Assembly (NCBI RefSeq): GCF_050436995.1
Contig: NC_134754.1
Coordinates: 3,217,001-3,281,000 of the forward strand
From: Anticarsia gemmatalis
Taxonomy: Eukaryota; Arthropoda; Insecta; Lepidoptera; Erebidae
Direction of reading: 5' to 3'
Length of the DNA stretch: 64,000 nucleotides
Under the pieces are notes generated by a model that was not told the DNA's origin, did no database searches, and saw only the letters and a list, made by a program, of their open reading frames with translations. The stretch's first letter is position 1. Each line of letters starts with the position of its first letter. Both the position numbers and the translations under genes were made by a program. Below are positions 53,845 through 64,000 of this stretch, piece by piece.

Positions 53845-55426
53845 TACAACGTGTCCCAAAACTCAACGTCAAAACGAAAACCAGAGCTAGGCCGAGTTGT
53901 GTTGGCTCTCAAAAAATAATTTAAAAAAATCTATCTGGTGTAGTTTAAAAATGACAACCATTTTTGTAAAATTACCACACTCTGATGAGTTTAGTCTACT
54001 GTGGCAACAAATGACTTTTTTTCTAGTTCTTTTTTTATGTGGAGTATTCTTAAGTAACGCTCCTACAAAATTCAATTCATTATTTGCACACAACTTCATT
54101 GGAATATCAGAAAATATCCCTTTTATGGCGAATTATGCCGTGAACATAATTTCATCACTCAACTTTGGCAGTCTGTCCTGAAAAAATATTTGTACTACGC
54201 TTTTTCAGCATGTACTTTCAAAAGTTGACGCATTTAATGAGCTTTCGAAAATGGTATAACACTTACTATATTATTTCATAGACGATGAGAAAATAAAAAA
54301 AATCTTAAGATAGTCGGTATTTAACGTATTATTAGTTCGTCATAAAACTTTCTCAAAACTATTCTAATGACATCTAGGGTGAAATTAAAGGGAAGTAATG
54401 TTTAAATATTGACGATTAAGAAAAGGTTCATTTAAATGATCATTAGATTTTTAATAATAATTTATCTTTATTGAAACAATCCCAAATACAATAAATGTCA
54501 CTAACACCATGAATGTAGCGTCACTATCCGTCCCACTCTTAAATTTCTTCGTCGCTTTATGCGACTGCCGCCCAAGAGGTCTCGGGTTCGAATCCTGGGT
54601 CGGGCCAAAAAGTAATTTTAGAGATTTTCTGTTAAAATAATTCTCAGAGATTGCCTGCAGGTAGGAAATTGAGGTAAGGGACCTCTGTGCCTCGGAGAGC
54701 ACGTAAAGCCGTCGGTCCTGCGCCTGACCTCTCTCTGGTCGTGACGGTTTTGCCGTCCCACCAGACTATGAGAGTGTACCTGTGTATTGTGCACACACTT
54801 GGCCACTATAAACAAAAACCTGCACTGTTGGCTGGTTTCAATGAAACTGACCGCCGTATCCGAAATCTACCAGGACAACATCATCACAGAACACTTAGAT
54901 GACATTAGAATAATTTTGAGAAAGTTTTATGACGAACTAATAATACGTTAAATACCGACTATCTTAAGATTTTTTTTATTTCCTCATCGTCTATGAAATA
55001 ATATAGTAAGTGTTATACCATTTTCAAAAGCTCATTAAATGCGCCAACTTTTGAAAGTACATGCCGAAAAAGCAAAGTACAAATATTTTTCAGGACAGAC
55101 TGTCAAAGTTGAGTGATGAAATTATGTTCACGGCATAATTCGCCATAAAAGGGATATTTTCTGATATTCCAATGAAGTTGTGTGCAAATAATGAATTGAA
55201 TTATGTAGGAGCGTTACTTAAGAATACTCCACATGAAAAAAGAACTAGAAAAGAAGTCATTTGTTGCCACAGTAGACTAAACTCATCAGAGGGTGGCAAT
55301 TTTACAAAAATGGTTGTCATTTTTAAACTACACGAGATAGATTTTTTTTAATTATTTTTTGAGAGCCAACACAACTCGGCCTGGCTCAGGTTTTCGTTTT
55401 GACGTTGAGTTTTGGGACACGTTGTA
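53845..55426. mobile_element. 1.58-kb foldback element with two ~530-bp arms
   Basis: The left arm 53845-54376 and right arm 54896-55426 are inverted copies with scattered substitutions. They start TACAACGTGTCCCAAAACTC and end in its complement. TA stands immediately outside both ends, suggesting TA target choice as in Tc1/mariner-type elements. The 519-bp middle is unrelated to the arms and holds a SINE. No transposase reading frame is present, so it is non-autonomous. Open frames in the arms are by-products of the repeat. Confidence 0.85.
54530..54890 (+). mobile_element. tRNA-derived SINE in the foldback loop
   Basis: A pol III B box, GGTTCGAATCC (54587-54597), sits in a tRNA-like 3' half ending GGGTCGGGCC. 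The body reads GCCTCGGAGAGCACGTAAAG and CCGTCGGTCC and later CACTATAAAC, a sequence I know as common in lepidopteran SINE/LINE tails. The A box is degenerate. It probably inserted into the loop, or was captured when the foldback formed. Confidence 0.65.
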
Positions 55427-56732
55427 TATTGTAGAGATTTTACTAACATAATAATATTTTATAAGCAATCAGACCTTTCTGGATCACAATATTTTCCTGT
55501 TTAAACACCTTATGAACTCAACCAAAGACTTATTTACCGATATAAGTTTAATTACGATTCCAATAAAAAAAATCAAACATTTTGTAAAACGGTACATGAG
55601 AGTATCATGTTCTATCATAAAAATGTATAATTTTACTGGCAAAATGCCTGTGATATTTGTTACTTTACCATCAAAAGTGGTCAGTGTGGGTTGGTTTTAA
55701 TCGGATTTCTCTTCCCAACTGTTAACGAGTTAATAAAGAAAAGTTTATTTATACCGACTTGGCTTTTGATATTCATGCCGTACGAAAACTCATTTAAATC
55801 CACTCCTACGCAGTCGGCTTAAAGGTTTATTTCTATTCCACAAGGAACAAACATTTGTAAAAGCAATAGTTATTTGTTTAGCATTATATTTCTCGGTTAG
55901 AGTCACGACTAAAAATAAAACCAATCTTGCTACGTGACCTTTTCGAGTTTTATCAATAAAAATCGTTACTAAAACAATGAAGGATATTTTTGTTGTTAGT
56001 TTGTACATCTATTAAATGTTTTGGACAAGTTTGGACAAGAAGGAAGCTTATGTCCAAATTTTGACGGATAATAACTTAATGGTTAACTAATAAATGTTTC
56101 ACTGACCTGCCGTCACACATGGTTCGTTCTACTTATTGTTCAGATCTTAAAGCCAAATAGAAATTCGTTCTCCGACACATACTTTTTTTTTTACCATAAG
56201 ATCCTTTTAAAAAAGACAGCCGGGAGCGGTCCTGGTATACAAATGACTGTTTCTGGCATATAAATTTCTACGTGTCTGTAAATTGTAGCCTACCTTACTG
56301 AAGAAAGAACAATAATCAATAGTTGCCCAGTCCCAAAATTTTTCGAAAGAACCATTCAAAATTCGCTTCTAACAAAACTTAACTAATTTTAAACCAGATA
56401 GCGCACCTTCCATTAACAATGCAATCTATATCAACGCAGTCAGACAATTCACTTGAAGAGCTTTTACCTGCCTTGAAATTTTAAAAGGTAAGAAAATATC
56501 ATTGAGGATTGCAGACTTACTTAGAAATCGGGTTGCAATGGCCCTTCACTACTCTTAAGTGCTTTTCGTGTTCTTTAAGATAGCAGTTAGAAGAAAATTT
56601 GTATTGTTTTGGTGACGAAAATAGGTCATGATACAAAAATCAAGTGTGGAATAAAAAAAATACGTTCTATACAATATAAGTTTGAATGAATTGAAACCAT
56701 TTTGTTTAAAATATACTTGTGTGCTGTAGTGA

Positions 56733-56875
56733 GATTCTCTACCACTATCGACTAATTTAACCGGTTTGCTATCAATAAATTTTGTGTGGAAACCTGATTA
56801 ACGCCTCTTGTGGGCGATGTGGGAACTATTTTTGCAATACATTTTGAATGTCAAACTCTATCTTCAATCAATATC
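56733..56875 (+). mobile_element. Short MITE family, copy 5 (3' end decayed)
   Basis: Starts GATTCTCTACCACTATCGAC and keeps ACGCCTCTTGTGGGCGATGT and TACATTTTGAATGTCAAACT. The right inverted end is not recognisable. Confidence 0.65.
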
Positions 56876-57610
56876 AATCAATACGGTTATCCCTTGAATG
56901 AGACAGTTCTTATGACTGCTCAAATTTATTTGAAATGGTAAAAAATAAATATAACCTTTCCCTGACGACGACTTTTCAATTAAGATACTCGTTGGATTCT
57001 ATTTTAAACTCCATTTAATATCAACATCGGAATCCTAACAATAGGCAAAAGATAGACTACGACCGTTTGTATCTATTATCCACAGTTGACCCGTTTTCTA
57101 GTTTTTTCTATTACAATCCAATTAAATTCTTTATTGAAAATCGAAAACGAGATGTCGTTAAGTTTTTCCAACGTTTGCAAGAATGGATCGACTGACATTT
57201 TATTTTTGAAATATATTCTAGAATTTTTCAGCCAGTATTTTACGATATGTTCAAAGTGACTTTGAAAACCATTCTCATTACTGTGTTCTGTGAATATCAT
57301 GCGTATAGAATTCGAACCAGTAATAAATCTCAATAGACTACAAGAAAATTTGCATGCTGGTATAAAAACTTTGTCAATTTAGCTGAATAACGGGATTGTA
57401 CTTATGCAGTATTCATTTTTATTTCGCGGTACCCTTTTATTAGATAGTATGAGGTATTTCATACACGGTGAAGTTTTATGGTATTAGTTTATAGCACTGT
57501 TATGAGACGTACCTACTACTTGTTTAAGAGAATGAATAAATATTAAGTAAATGCATCATCATGAAAACCAAAATCTAACATAAATCCTGCGAATGTGACA
57601 GAAAAACTTA

Positions 57611-58084
57611 ATGCCATCAAAAACATTCTGTAAAAACCTCAAGTCTCGCCGTAAAAAGTTGTGAGATCTATATAATACCAAGTCGATTAATCTATTTAGT
57701 CTCTACTTAAAGGACCTTCTGTCTTAAGTTATTACGTATGTTATTATCATGCCAATTTAAAAAAAAATACCTCTAAAACAAATAGACCGACCTGGCCATC
57801 GCATGATTTGATTATTAGTATGTATCACACTACACAGCACGACAAGAAGTTAATGCTCCTGAAATGTTAATAATGGCGAATTTGTGTTTTCTTGCGATGA
57901 CCAAGTCGATCTATTTGTTTTAAAGGTATTTTTTTAAAATTGGCATGATAATAACATACGTAATAACTTAAGACAGAAGGTCCTTTAAGTAGAGACTAAA
58001 TAGATTAATCGACTTGGTATTATATAGATCTCACAACTTTTTACGGCGAGACTTGAGGTTTTTACAGAATGTTTTTGATGGCAT
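57611..58084. mobile_element. 474-bp hairpin MITE
   Basis: The arms 57611-57803 and 57893-58084 are near-exact inverted copies, starting ATGCCATCAAAAACATTCTG and ending in its complement, around a loop of about 90 nt. There is no coding sequence. I could not identify a convincing target duplication. Confidence 0.8.
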
Positions 58085-58369
58085 CTCACTTCTTTTTGTA
58101 GAGCGAACATAAGTCCAATTTGTATGGAAAGACGTTTTTTTTTCATAATTCAACATATTTTCTTATGGGAATGTTGTTCAGTTTCAGGGGCTAAACACCC
58201 TTACCCACCCTTTACCCTCTTCCGTTATGCCTCATATAGTAGGTACCTATTTGCACCTATTTATTTTATTTTCTACAGTAATAATAATTCATTAACTGCA
58301 AATGTAACCTTGTAATCTTATACATTTATATGGGATAACAAAGTTATTGTTGCAGTTGGTGTATTTAGA

Positions 58370-58846
58370 AAACTGGACCGAAATTAGAAAATATTAAAAT
58401 TTTCCCATGATTAAGACACTAAACCCTATTTGTATTCTAAATTTTAAGCTTCTAAGTCTGCTAGAAGTACCTTAGACTTTTGATGATCGGTGAGTCAGTG
58501 AGTCAGTGAATCAGTGAGTGACAAAATTCAAAATTTTAACAAGTTGTCATTCTTAAACTACTCGTTCAAATTGACTGAAATTTTAAATATACCGTGTTTA
58601 TACAATGACTGATTAGTTGCTGAAAATCCAGGCTTCTTGTTTTATCCACAACGAAATTATAGGGGTGTCAAAAATAGCCCGAATTGCTTCGAGAAAAGGA
58701 TGTTACGGCCGTGCCGCTTTTTTTTTGCTCGACTTGCGGGGGCACTTCCGTGCCCCCAGATAACAATGTCCGACCACGAAATTGAATTCCGAACGGTACG
58801 ATCAGCAGTTGCGCTTGCCACCACTAGACAAATAGCCCATAAATAA
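58370..58846 (+). repeat. Repeat-like block with octamer array and GC hairpin
   Basis: Contains a GTGAGTCA array, then CAAAATTTTAACAAGTTGTC and AGAAAAGGATGTTACGGCC, and a hairpin GGGGGCAC-TTCC-GTGCCCCC at 58738-58757. The layout looks like a dispersed lepidopteran element, but I cannot name the family or set its ends. The open frame at 58637-58846 has no recognisable content. Confidence 0.4.
58490..58520 (+). repeat. GTGAGTCA tandem array
   Basis: About 3.9 units of an 8-bp repeat; the third unit reads GTGAATCA. Each unit holds TGAGTCA, the AP-1 consensus, probably by chance of the repeat. Confidence 0.85.
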
Positions 58847-59049
58847 CAGAATATAAATCAAGACATTACCGACGTTATTATTTTGACTTATGTTTCGCAA
58901 ACATCCATCGCGATGATATATCTATCTGATAAATGCCCCCCGAGATCGCATAACGCGATTGCGCCCTCTAACGTTACAGGCACAGCCTCGTAAAAGATAT
59001 TTTCTTTTCATACCTGACTGCCTCTGATATATGTTCTCTTTTGTTACAG

Positions 59050-59119
59050 ATTCGTTTACGCATCAAAAAATGAACAAGTCACACAAATGGGACTTCCTAG
59101 TAAAGATTTCCAGCAGGAG
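59050..59119 (+). other. TAR1: Inferred 5' leader exon of the receptor gene
   Basis: A pyrimidine-rich tract ends in TTGTTACAG at 59041-59049, a good acceptor. Seventy bases later CAGGAG|GTAAGT gives a near-consensus donor at 59120. The exon holds the start of the upstream ORF. An acceptor at its 5' side means the true first exon and promoter lie further upstream, possibly many kilobases away. Confidence 0.6.
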
Positions 59120-59337
59120 GTAAGTCGCGTAACTCACGCGAACTATATTCAATAAGAAATCGCCGATACATTTCCATTACCATTAAAAGGGTTATTTATT
59201 GTTACAGAAAACTGGAGTATGAAAGAATGAATAAAGGAAACGCGCTCGACTCACACAAGAAGAATTATCGGCGGCTTTTGGCCAAATGCTTTGAAAAATT
59301 CTCACGACTCACCAGTCTTACTAATAGTACTACGTGA
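59070..59337 (+). CDS. Upstream ORF in the receptor leader, 59 codons across an 88-nt intron
   Basis: An ATG with A at -3 (aaaaATGA) opens a frame that runs 16 codons plus 2 nt to a splice donor after 59119. It resumes at 59208 after an acceptor and ends at TGA 59335-59337. The spliced product is 59 residues, very basic (many K and R), with no membrane segment or recognised domain; it starts MNKSHKWDFLVKISS. It ends 24 nt before the receptor ATG. If the intron is retained, the frame hits TAA at 59121-59123, inside the donor GTAAGT, after 17 codons. A role in controlling receptor translation is inference. Splicing is inferred from consensus sites only, and the frame could be open by chance. 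Confidence 0.45.
59120..59207 (+). other. TAR1: Short 88-nt intron in the receptor 5' leader
   Basis: The intron begins GTAAGT and ends TTATTGTTACAG. It is small but within the normal range for insects. Its donor contains an in-frame TAA for the upstream ORF, so retaining or removing it changes that ORF from 17 to 59 codons. Confidence 0.6.
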
Positions 59338-59338
59338 A

Positions 59339-59344
59339 ATGTAG
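59339..59344 (+). promoter_or_regulatory. Start-stop element ATGTAG before the receptor start
   Basis: ATG is followed directly by TAG, 17 nt before the receptor ATG, with A at -3 (GTGAAATGTAG). Start-stop elements are known to hold ribosomes in some mRNAs; a role here is inference. Two other tiny upstream frames lie at 59219-59230 and 59286-59291. Confidence 0.4.
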
Positions 59345-59361
59345 ATAAGTAATCCGACAAG

Positions 59362-60798
59362 ATGGGACAGACAGCAACACACGTCGACTCTAACTATACA
59401 TCAATAAATTATACTGAAGACATCATCGAGGATGATAGGGACGCATGTGCGGTCGCCGATGATCCTAAATATCCAAGCAGCTTTGGAATTACGCTAGCAG
59501 TACCGGAATGGGAGGCAATATGTACGGCAATTGTCCTCACGCTGATAATTATCTCAACTATAGTTGGAAACATTCTGGTAATCCTTAGCGTATTCACGTA
59601 CAAACCTCTGAGGATCGTACAAAATTTCTTCATAGTATCACTGGCCGTTGCGGATTTGACAGTAGCAATATTGGTGCTGCCACTGAACGTGGCATACTCC
59701 ATACTCGGACAATGGGTGTTCGGGATATACGTGTGCAAAATGTGGCTAACATGCGACATTATGTGCTGTACTTCGTCCATTTTAAATTTATGCGCGATTG
59801 CCTTGGACAGGTACTGGGCGATTACGGATCCTATAAACTACGCACAAAAGAGAACATTAGAAAGAGTGCTCCTCATGATCGGAGTGGTGTGGGTTCTCTC
59901 ATTAGTTATTAGCTCTCCACCGTTGCTAGGATGGAACGACTGGCCCGACGTGTTCGAACCAGATACACCATGTCGTCTTACATCTCAACCAGGATTCGTA
60001 GTGTTCTCATCATCCGGATCTTTTTACATCCCATTAGTTATAATGACTGTAGTCTACTTTGAGATATATTTGGCTACGAAAAAGAGGCTTAGAGACCGCG
60101 CTAAGGCTACTAAAATCAGTACTATATCGAGTGGACAGAATCGATACACTAACAAAGATAATGACCAGCATGATCAGGATTCTGTTAGCTCGGAGGCAAA
60201 CCACAACGAGCATCAAGGAGTTACTCGACTAGTCTCGGACACAGAGAAGAAAAAGAGAACTAGAAAACTGACACCAAAGAAAAAACCTAAGAAACGTTAC
60301 TGGAGCAAAGATGATAAGAGTCAGAACAAACTAATCATACCGATCTTGTCGAATGAAAACTCAGTCACTGATATGGCGGATAACTTGGAAAACAGGAACA
60401 CATCCTCAGAAAGTAACTCGAAGGAAACTCACGACGAAGACTTGATAGAAGTCAATGAAACTGAGAAAGCAGTGAAGCCACATAAAAAACCTAAGCCTCC
60501 TCAGCAGAATACCGTTTATCAATTTATCGAAGAAAAGCAAAGGATCTCTTTGACCCGTGAACGTCGTGCTGCAAGAACGCTGGGCATAATAATGGGAGTA
60601 TTCGTATTCTGCTGGCTGCCGTTCTTCGTGATATACCTCGTGATTCCCTTCTGCGTTAGTTGCTGTTTGTCCAACAAGTTTATAAACTTCATCACTTGGC
60701 TTGGCTACATCAACTCGGCACTAAACCCCCTTATATACACCATATTCAATATGGACTTCAGGAGAGCATTCAAAAAGCTACTTTGTATGAAACCGTAA
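59362..60798 (+). CDS. TAR1: Type 1 tyramine (octopamine/tyramine) receptor, class A GPCR
   Basis: A complete 478-residue biogenic amine receptor in one exon. It should sit in the neuronal plasma membrane, bind tyramine (and octopamine more weakly) and, as known for insect TAR1, couple to Gi to lower cAMP. Visible in the protein: N-glycosylation sites NYT at 11 and 16; seven membrane segments starting near 52, 88, 124, 168, 212, 405 and 441; N70 in TM1; LAVAD with D98 in TM2; amine-binding D132 in TM3; DRY at 149-151; a likely disulphide C125-C204; TM5 serines 216-220 before P224; CWLPFF at 417-422; NPLIY at 455-459; and a short tail with C475 as a possible palmitoylation site. The third intracellular loop is long (about 240-404) and rich in K, S, T and D/E, as in this family. 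Length and nearly every motif match lepidopteran TAR1 from memory. The start ATG has A at -3 and G at +4. No frameshift or lost key residue is seen. Octopamine-specific receptors differ in sequence, so TAR1 is the best call. Confidence 0.96.
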   Translation: MGQTATHVDSNYTSINYTEDIIEDDRDACAVADDPKYPSSFGITLAVPEWEAICTAIVLTLIIISTIVGNILVILSVFTYKPLRIVQNFFIVSLAVADLTVAILVLPLNVAYSILGQWVFGIYVCKMWLTCDIMCCTSSILNLCAIALDRYWAITDPINYAQKRTLERVLLMIGVVWVLSLVISSPPLLGWNDWPDVFEPDTPCRLTSQPGFVVFSSSGSFYIPLVIMTVVYFEIYLATKKRLRDRAKATKISTISSGQNRYTNKDNDQHDQDSVSSEANHNEHQGVTRLVSDTEKKKRTRKLTPKKKPKKRYWSKDDKSQNKLIIPILSNENSVTDMADNLENRNTSSESNSKETHDEDLIEVNETEKAVKPHKKPKPPQQNTVYQFIEEKQRISLTRERRAARTLGIIMGVFVFCWLPFFVIYLVIPFCVSCCLSNKFINFITWLGYINSALNPLIYTIFNMDFRRAFKKLLCMKP

Positions 60799-60917
60799 TC
60801 GTGCCAAAGACTGTAAGATAAAGTAGAGTTTTATGCTTATTATTAATGATGCTGATTTGCTCAAATGTTTTGAATTATTCGTAAAAATACGTAGTGAATT
60901 AGAGATTTAAATAAGTA

Positions 60918-60939
60918 AATAAAATCTACGTATAATAAA
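60918..60939 (+). terminator. TAR1: First polyadenylation signals after the receptor stop
   Basis: Two AATAAA hexamers at 60918-60923 and 60934-60939 lie about 120-140 nt after the stop codon at 60798. They are followed by a T- and G-containing stretch. In DNA this AT-rich the hexamer occurs by chance, so the site is only a candidate. Confidence 0.4.
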
Positions 60940-61410
60940 TGAATGAATATGAATCTCAATGTACGTTTCTTGTATACAGAAGGTTAATGATATTATAATA
61001 TAGATATAATCTTTCAAATACAGTAGAGTAGTGGAATGTAAATATTTAAAGGTTGAATAGTGCATAGCACGTTTAGATTTCTATATGTGTGTAAATAATA
61101 TTTTGTGAATTGACCGAATTTTGACGAATCATTGATAACCAACGAATACTTTCAAATATGTAATCTTAATATGTACATACATATCTTGGTCCGTTGTATA
61201 TAAGTATAACAGTATATTTGTAAATTATAGTGACACTGATTGTTCGTACTGGAATATTTTATTTAGTAGAGCTATAGTTAAGAATGTTAATGATACTTCA
61301 GTCATTAGATGAATTGTTTTAACGATTGTATATCCCTTTGAAATAATTTGAGCCCTTATTTAAAAGGGATATTAGACTTCAACGGTTTGTTTTGTTTTTT
61401 CCTCGATTGT

Positions 61411-61416
61411 AATAAA
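61411..61416 (+). terminator. TAR1: Distal candidate polyadenylation signal
   Basis: AATAAA is followed within about 25 nt by a GT/T-rich stretch (TGAGCGTTTTATTTC), giving a 3' untranslated region of about 630 nt. The downstream element looks better than those at the proximal hexamers. Confidence 0.35.
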
Positions 61417-64000
61417 AATTTGAATTTACTTGAGCGTTTTATTTCTATTCTTTGGGGAAATGAAGTTAATATCGAATTAATTGCGTCATAAGTTTGAAAC
61501 AGTAAGCGAGTCTAGGGTAAGTTTTGCGAATAGTGGAACTAAGTTTGCAGTTCAGTGAGAGAAAATGTCCTAGATAATTAATTTTATTCCCTGCTCGTTT
61601 TATGAGTTTAATAAAGCGTTGGGAGTTTGAGCCTCACAGTTTCTATATAGGATAATAAAATGAGGATAGTTGAATTAGAGTTTGTTTACCGATTTTGGTA
61701 CGTTTCGTAATTTGATTTATCGACTATTTTTGCCGTATTAACACAGTGTGTTGTCGAATTGATAACAAGCAGGTAAAATTGAACTCATAACAACTGACAC
61801 AATGACTGCCAAAATGAATGTAGGTGTGAAACTCAGCTCAGAATATAAGATAAAAGTAAGAATAAAAGAACACAGTCGAAACTTAAAAATATACTGATAA
61901 CCACAAAATATTGGAGAATGGTGTGCTGAAACAATAAGCGTTGAAAATCAAAGTCAAATAAAATCGAACGAGCTTTTTTAACTTCGGAAACACATTTCGA
62001 TTCCACACAAAACCCAGTGGTTATCAACCGTTGCACGAACGAACCAATATTACATTATTCAAGTTTATTCCTCTTCCGTATATTCTTACGACTTTTATAA
62101 AACCATAATACCGCTGGGACACAATAATCGAAATACTTTTTATAACCGTTATATTTTAGAAACATAAATTAGAAATGAAAGTATGATTCGTTGGAATCGG
62201 GGATCGAAAGAATGGATGTAAAAGGGATTAGGATACCACATAGAGGTAGAGAGTTGATACCTTTTGGTTTTGCTTCTTTGTGCCTGCATAAGTTTTTCAA
62301 AGCCCTTTGAAAGGATAAAATTTAATCTGTCATTTTGCACGTAAGTTAAGTACTGTGCAAAAGTATTAAGGGTAATTTAACTCTTTTTTGCTTCTACTAA
62401 ATAAAATCCACCTCTAGACCCTACTACAATATTGTTTTGTGTAATTGTTTATAGGTCTCATAACCCGTAAATGTAGAGGTAGAATGTTACCGTAATTTGT
62501 TTTAAAGAAAATATCTTTTGATAACGAATCACAGTGAGTTTAGTTTTGATTTTCTAAAAAATCTCTTGTATAATTTGTATTTTATTTTCAACCTTAACAT
62601 TTTTCCAATTCTATTTAAATCACGTATAAATCTCCCGTTTTAAATTTATAGCATATTTTCAATTTGACCCTCTAAATCTTTCCCAAGTGGGCGTACCATC
62701 TTATTTATTCAGCGGGTCTCGAATAAGTTTCTTTTAAGTTACAAAATATAGGATTATCTTACAAATTATAAGTAGTCTTATTCCCTTGAGAATTACTTGG
62801 AATATCCTGAATAATAATGAATCAATTTGGATATTAAATAAAATAATATAGAGCAAGTAAGTTTAAAAAAGAAAAATCTTGAGAAAAATAACACTGGAAT
62901 GATAGTAGTTTAACAGATGCTCAACGAAAACACAATCTGGAGTTCCTTAATCATGCCTTCGTAAGGAGAAATAAGAACAGCTACTGAAATCAAGCAACAG
63001 CCAATACGGACAAACTAGGCCTAAAGCAGCAACAAGTTAACCACACGGACCAACTCACACGTAAAGGTAATTCGTACATAATTAAAAGGGTTTTAATACA
63101 TTATAAATAAGGCACTTCCTTCAAAGTAAGATGAAGTCAATTTAGGTTACTTACTTCGCTATTACAGAACTAACCTACTTACCCTCTCCCCTGGCCCAAA
63201 TCTTTATTTTATTCACAGCCATCTCAATTGGCAATAAAATTTAAACTAGTACACTAGGGAAATGATAAACTTGTTTACACGAAACTGCGACAATAATATT
63301 TTGTAGACCCTTGATAAAATTTAAGTGCTATAAAAATAAATTTAAGACTCGTTAGATGACAAACAACTCATTCCTTATTCAGTACATTCTCTTCACTCTA
63401 AAAGAAGTAATTTACTCGTTCTTTAAGGTAAAATGTTTCTTAAGAAAAATCCATAAACATTCATTTCAGAAAACAAATTGCGCATTTTAGAAAATCGACT
63501 TTGTATTTGACATCACACGCTGTTGTTTACAAAATACTTGAAGATTGTAACGCGACTCTGTAACGATGTTTGATGAGACTTCAATATTCTTGTGTTACAA
63601 TTTGTTTTTGTACGTCTCTCTCGAAACTTAATTGATGTTTTTTGTAAACTCTTGGTATTTTTTGAAAACGTTTTATCGCAAACAAAGTCCTTGTCATTGG
63701 TTGCTATGTAGTTGTCTATTGATTAGTCCGATCAACAATTGGCTGAGATGCGTGAAGGCTTTAAAGCCCAATTCTTCTCTTGTTCCAGAAAAATAATAAT
63801 TCAGTGGAATAATAACTACTATTTTTAGTTAGATACTATTTTTTTTTCTTGCAAAACCACTTTTAATGTAAAGCTTTAATCTCATCAGATTCTACTGATA
63901 AATGCTTTACGATTATTATATTTACAATCAAGTAAATTATGATTTAACAATAAGGAAAACCAATAGATTCTTCATTTGTACTAAATTTCATATCAATCCC
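61417..64000. other. Downstream flank of the receptor gene
   Basis: AT-rich, with no reading frame, splice pattern or repeat that I can assign. Confidence 0.6.

Noticed and set aside
54587..54608. tRNA gene suggested by a B box
   Set aside because: No intact A box or acceptor stem; the sequence continues into a SINE body.
59409..59780. 123-codon minus-strand frame
   Set aside because: Antisense shadow of the receptor coding region.
1..64000. CRISPR arrays, operons, prophage or rRNA operons
   Set aside because: No regularly spaced repeats, no bacterial gene organisation and no rRNA sequence; the content is that of an insect nuclear genome.

Overview
The window looks like nuclear DNA of a moth or butterfly (Lepidoptera), probably noctuid-like. 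It is strongly AT-rich and gene-poor, and it is scattered with families typical of lepidopteran genomes: tRNA-headed SINEs, a 5S-rRNA-like SINE, short LINE 3' tails, and MITEs. Its one clearly intact protein gene is a biogenic amine receptor nearly identical in layout to the lepidopteran type 1 tyramine receptor (the octopamine/tyramine receptor TAR1). No operon, CRISPR array, phage or bacterial feature is present.

Layout. From 1 to 16.9 kb there is AT-rich non-coding DNA with isolated repeats: hairpins, a 160-bp MITE family, LINE tails, a SINE, a 270-bp terminal-inverted-repeat element and a GC-rich MITE with 37-bp perfect ends. From 16.9 to 20.5 kb lies the most elaborate structure, a 3.6-kb foldback DNA transposon. 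It carries two head-to-head broken copies of the same cysteine-rich exon, nested palindromes, and upstream exons whose splice phase still fits. From 20.5 to 53.6 kb there is mostly unassigned AT-rich sequence with a few gene fragments and decayed repeats, including a possible minus-strand last exon at 32.8-32.9 kb. From 53.6 to 58.9 kb lie a LINE tail abutting a 1.58-kb foldback element with a SINE in its loop, a 474-bp hairpin MITE, and a tandem-repeat-bearing repeat.

From 59.0 to 61.4 kb is the receptor: two inferred 5' leader exons around an 88-bp intron, a 478-codon coding exon, and polyadenylation signals. The leader is unusual. If the inferred intron is removed, it holds a 59-codon upstream ORF in good start context that ends 24 nt before the receptor start. 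Keeping the intron cuts that ORF to 17 codons. A bare start-stop (ATGTAG) lies between the two. This arrangement could control receptor translation.

The remaining flank (61.4-64 kb) shows nothing I can assign. All family names come from recognition by eye; no database search was run.
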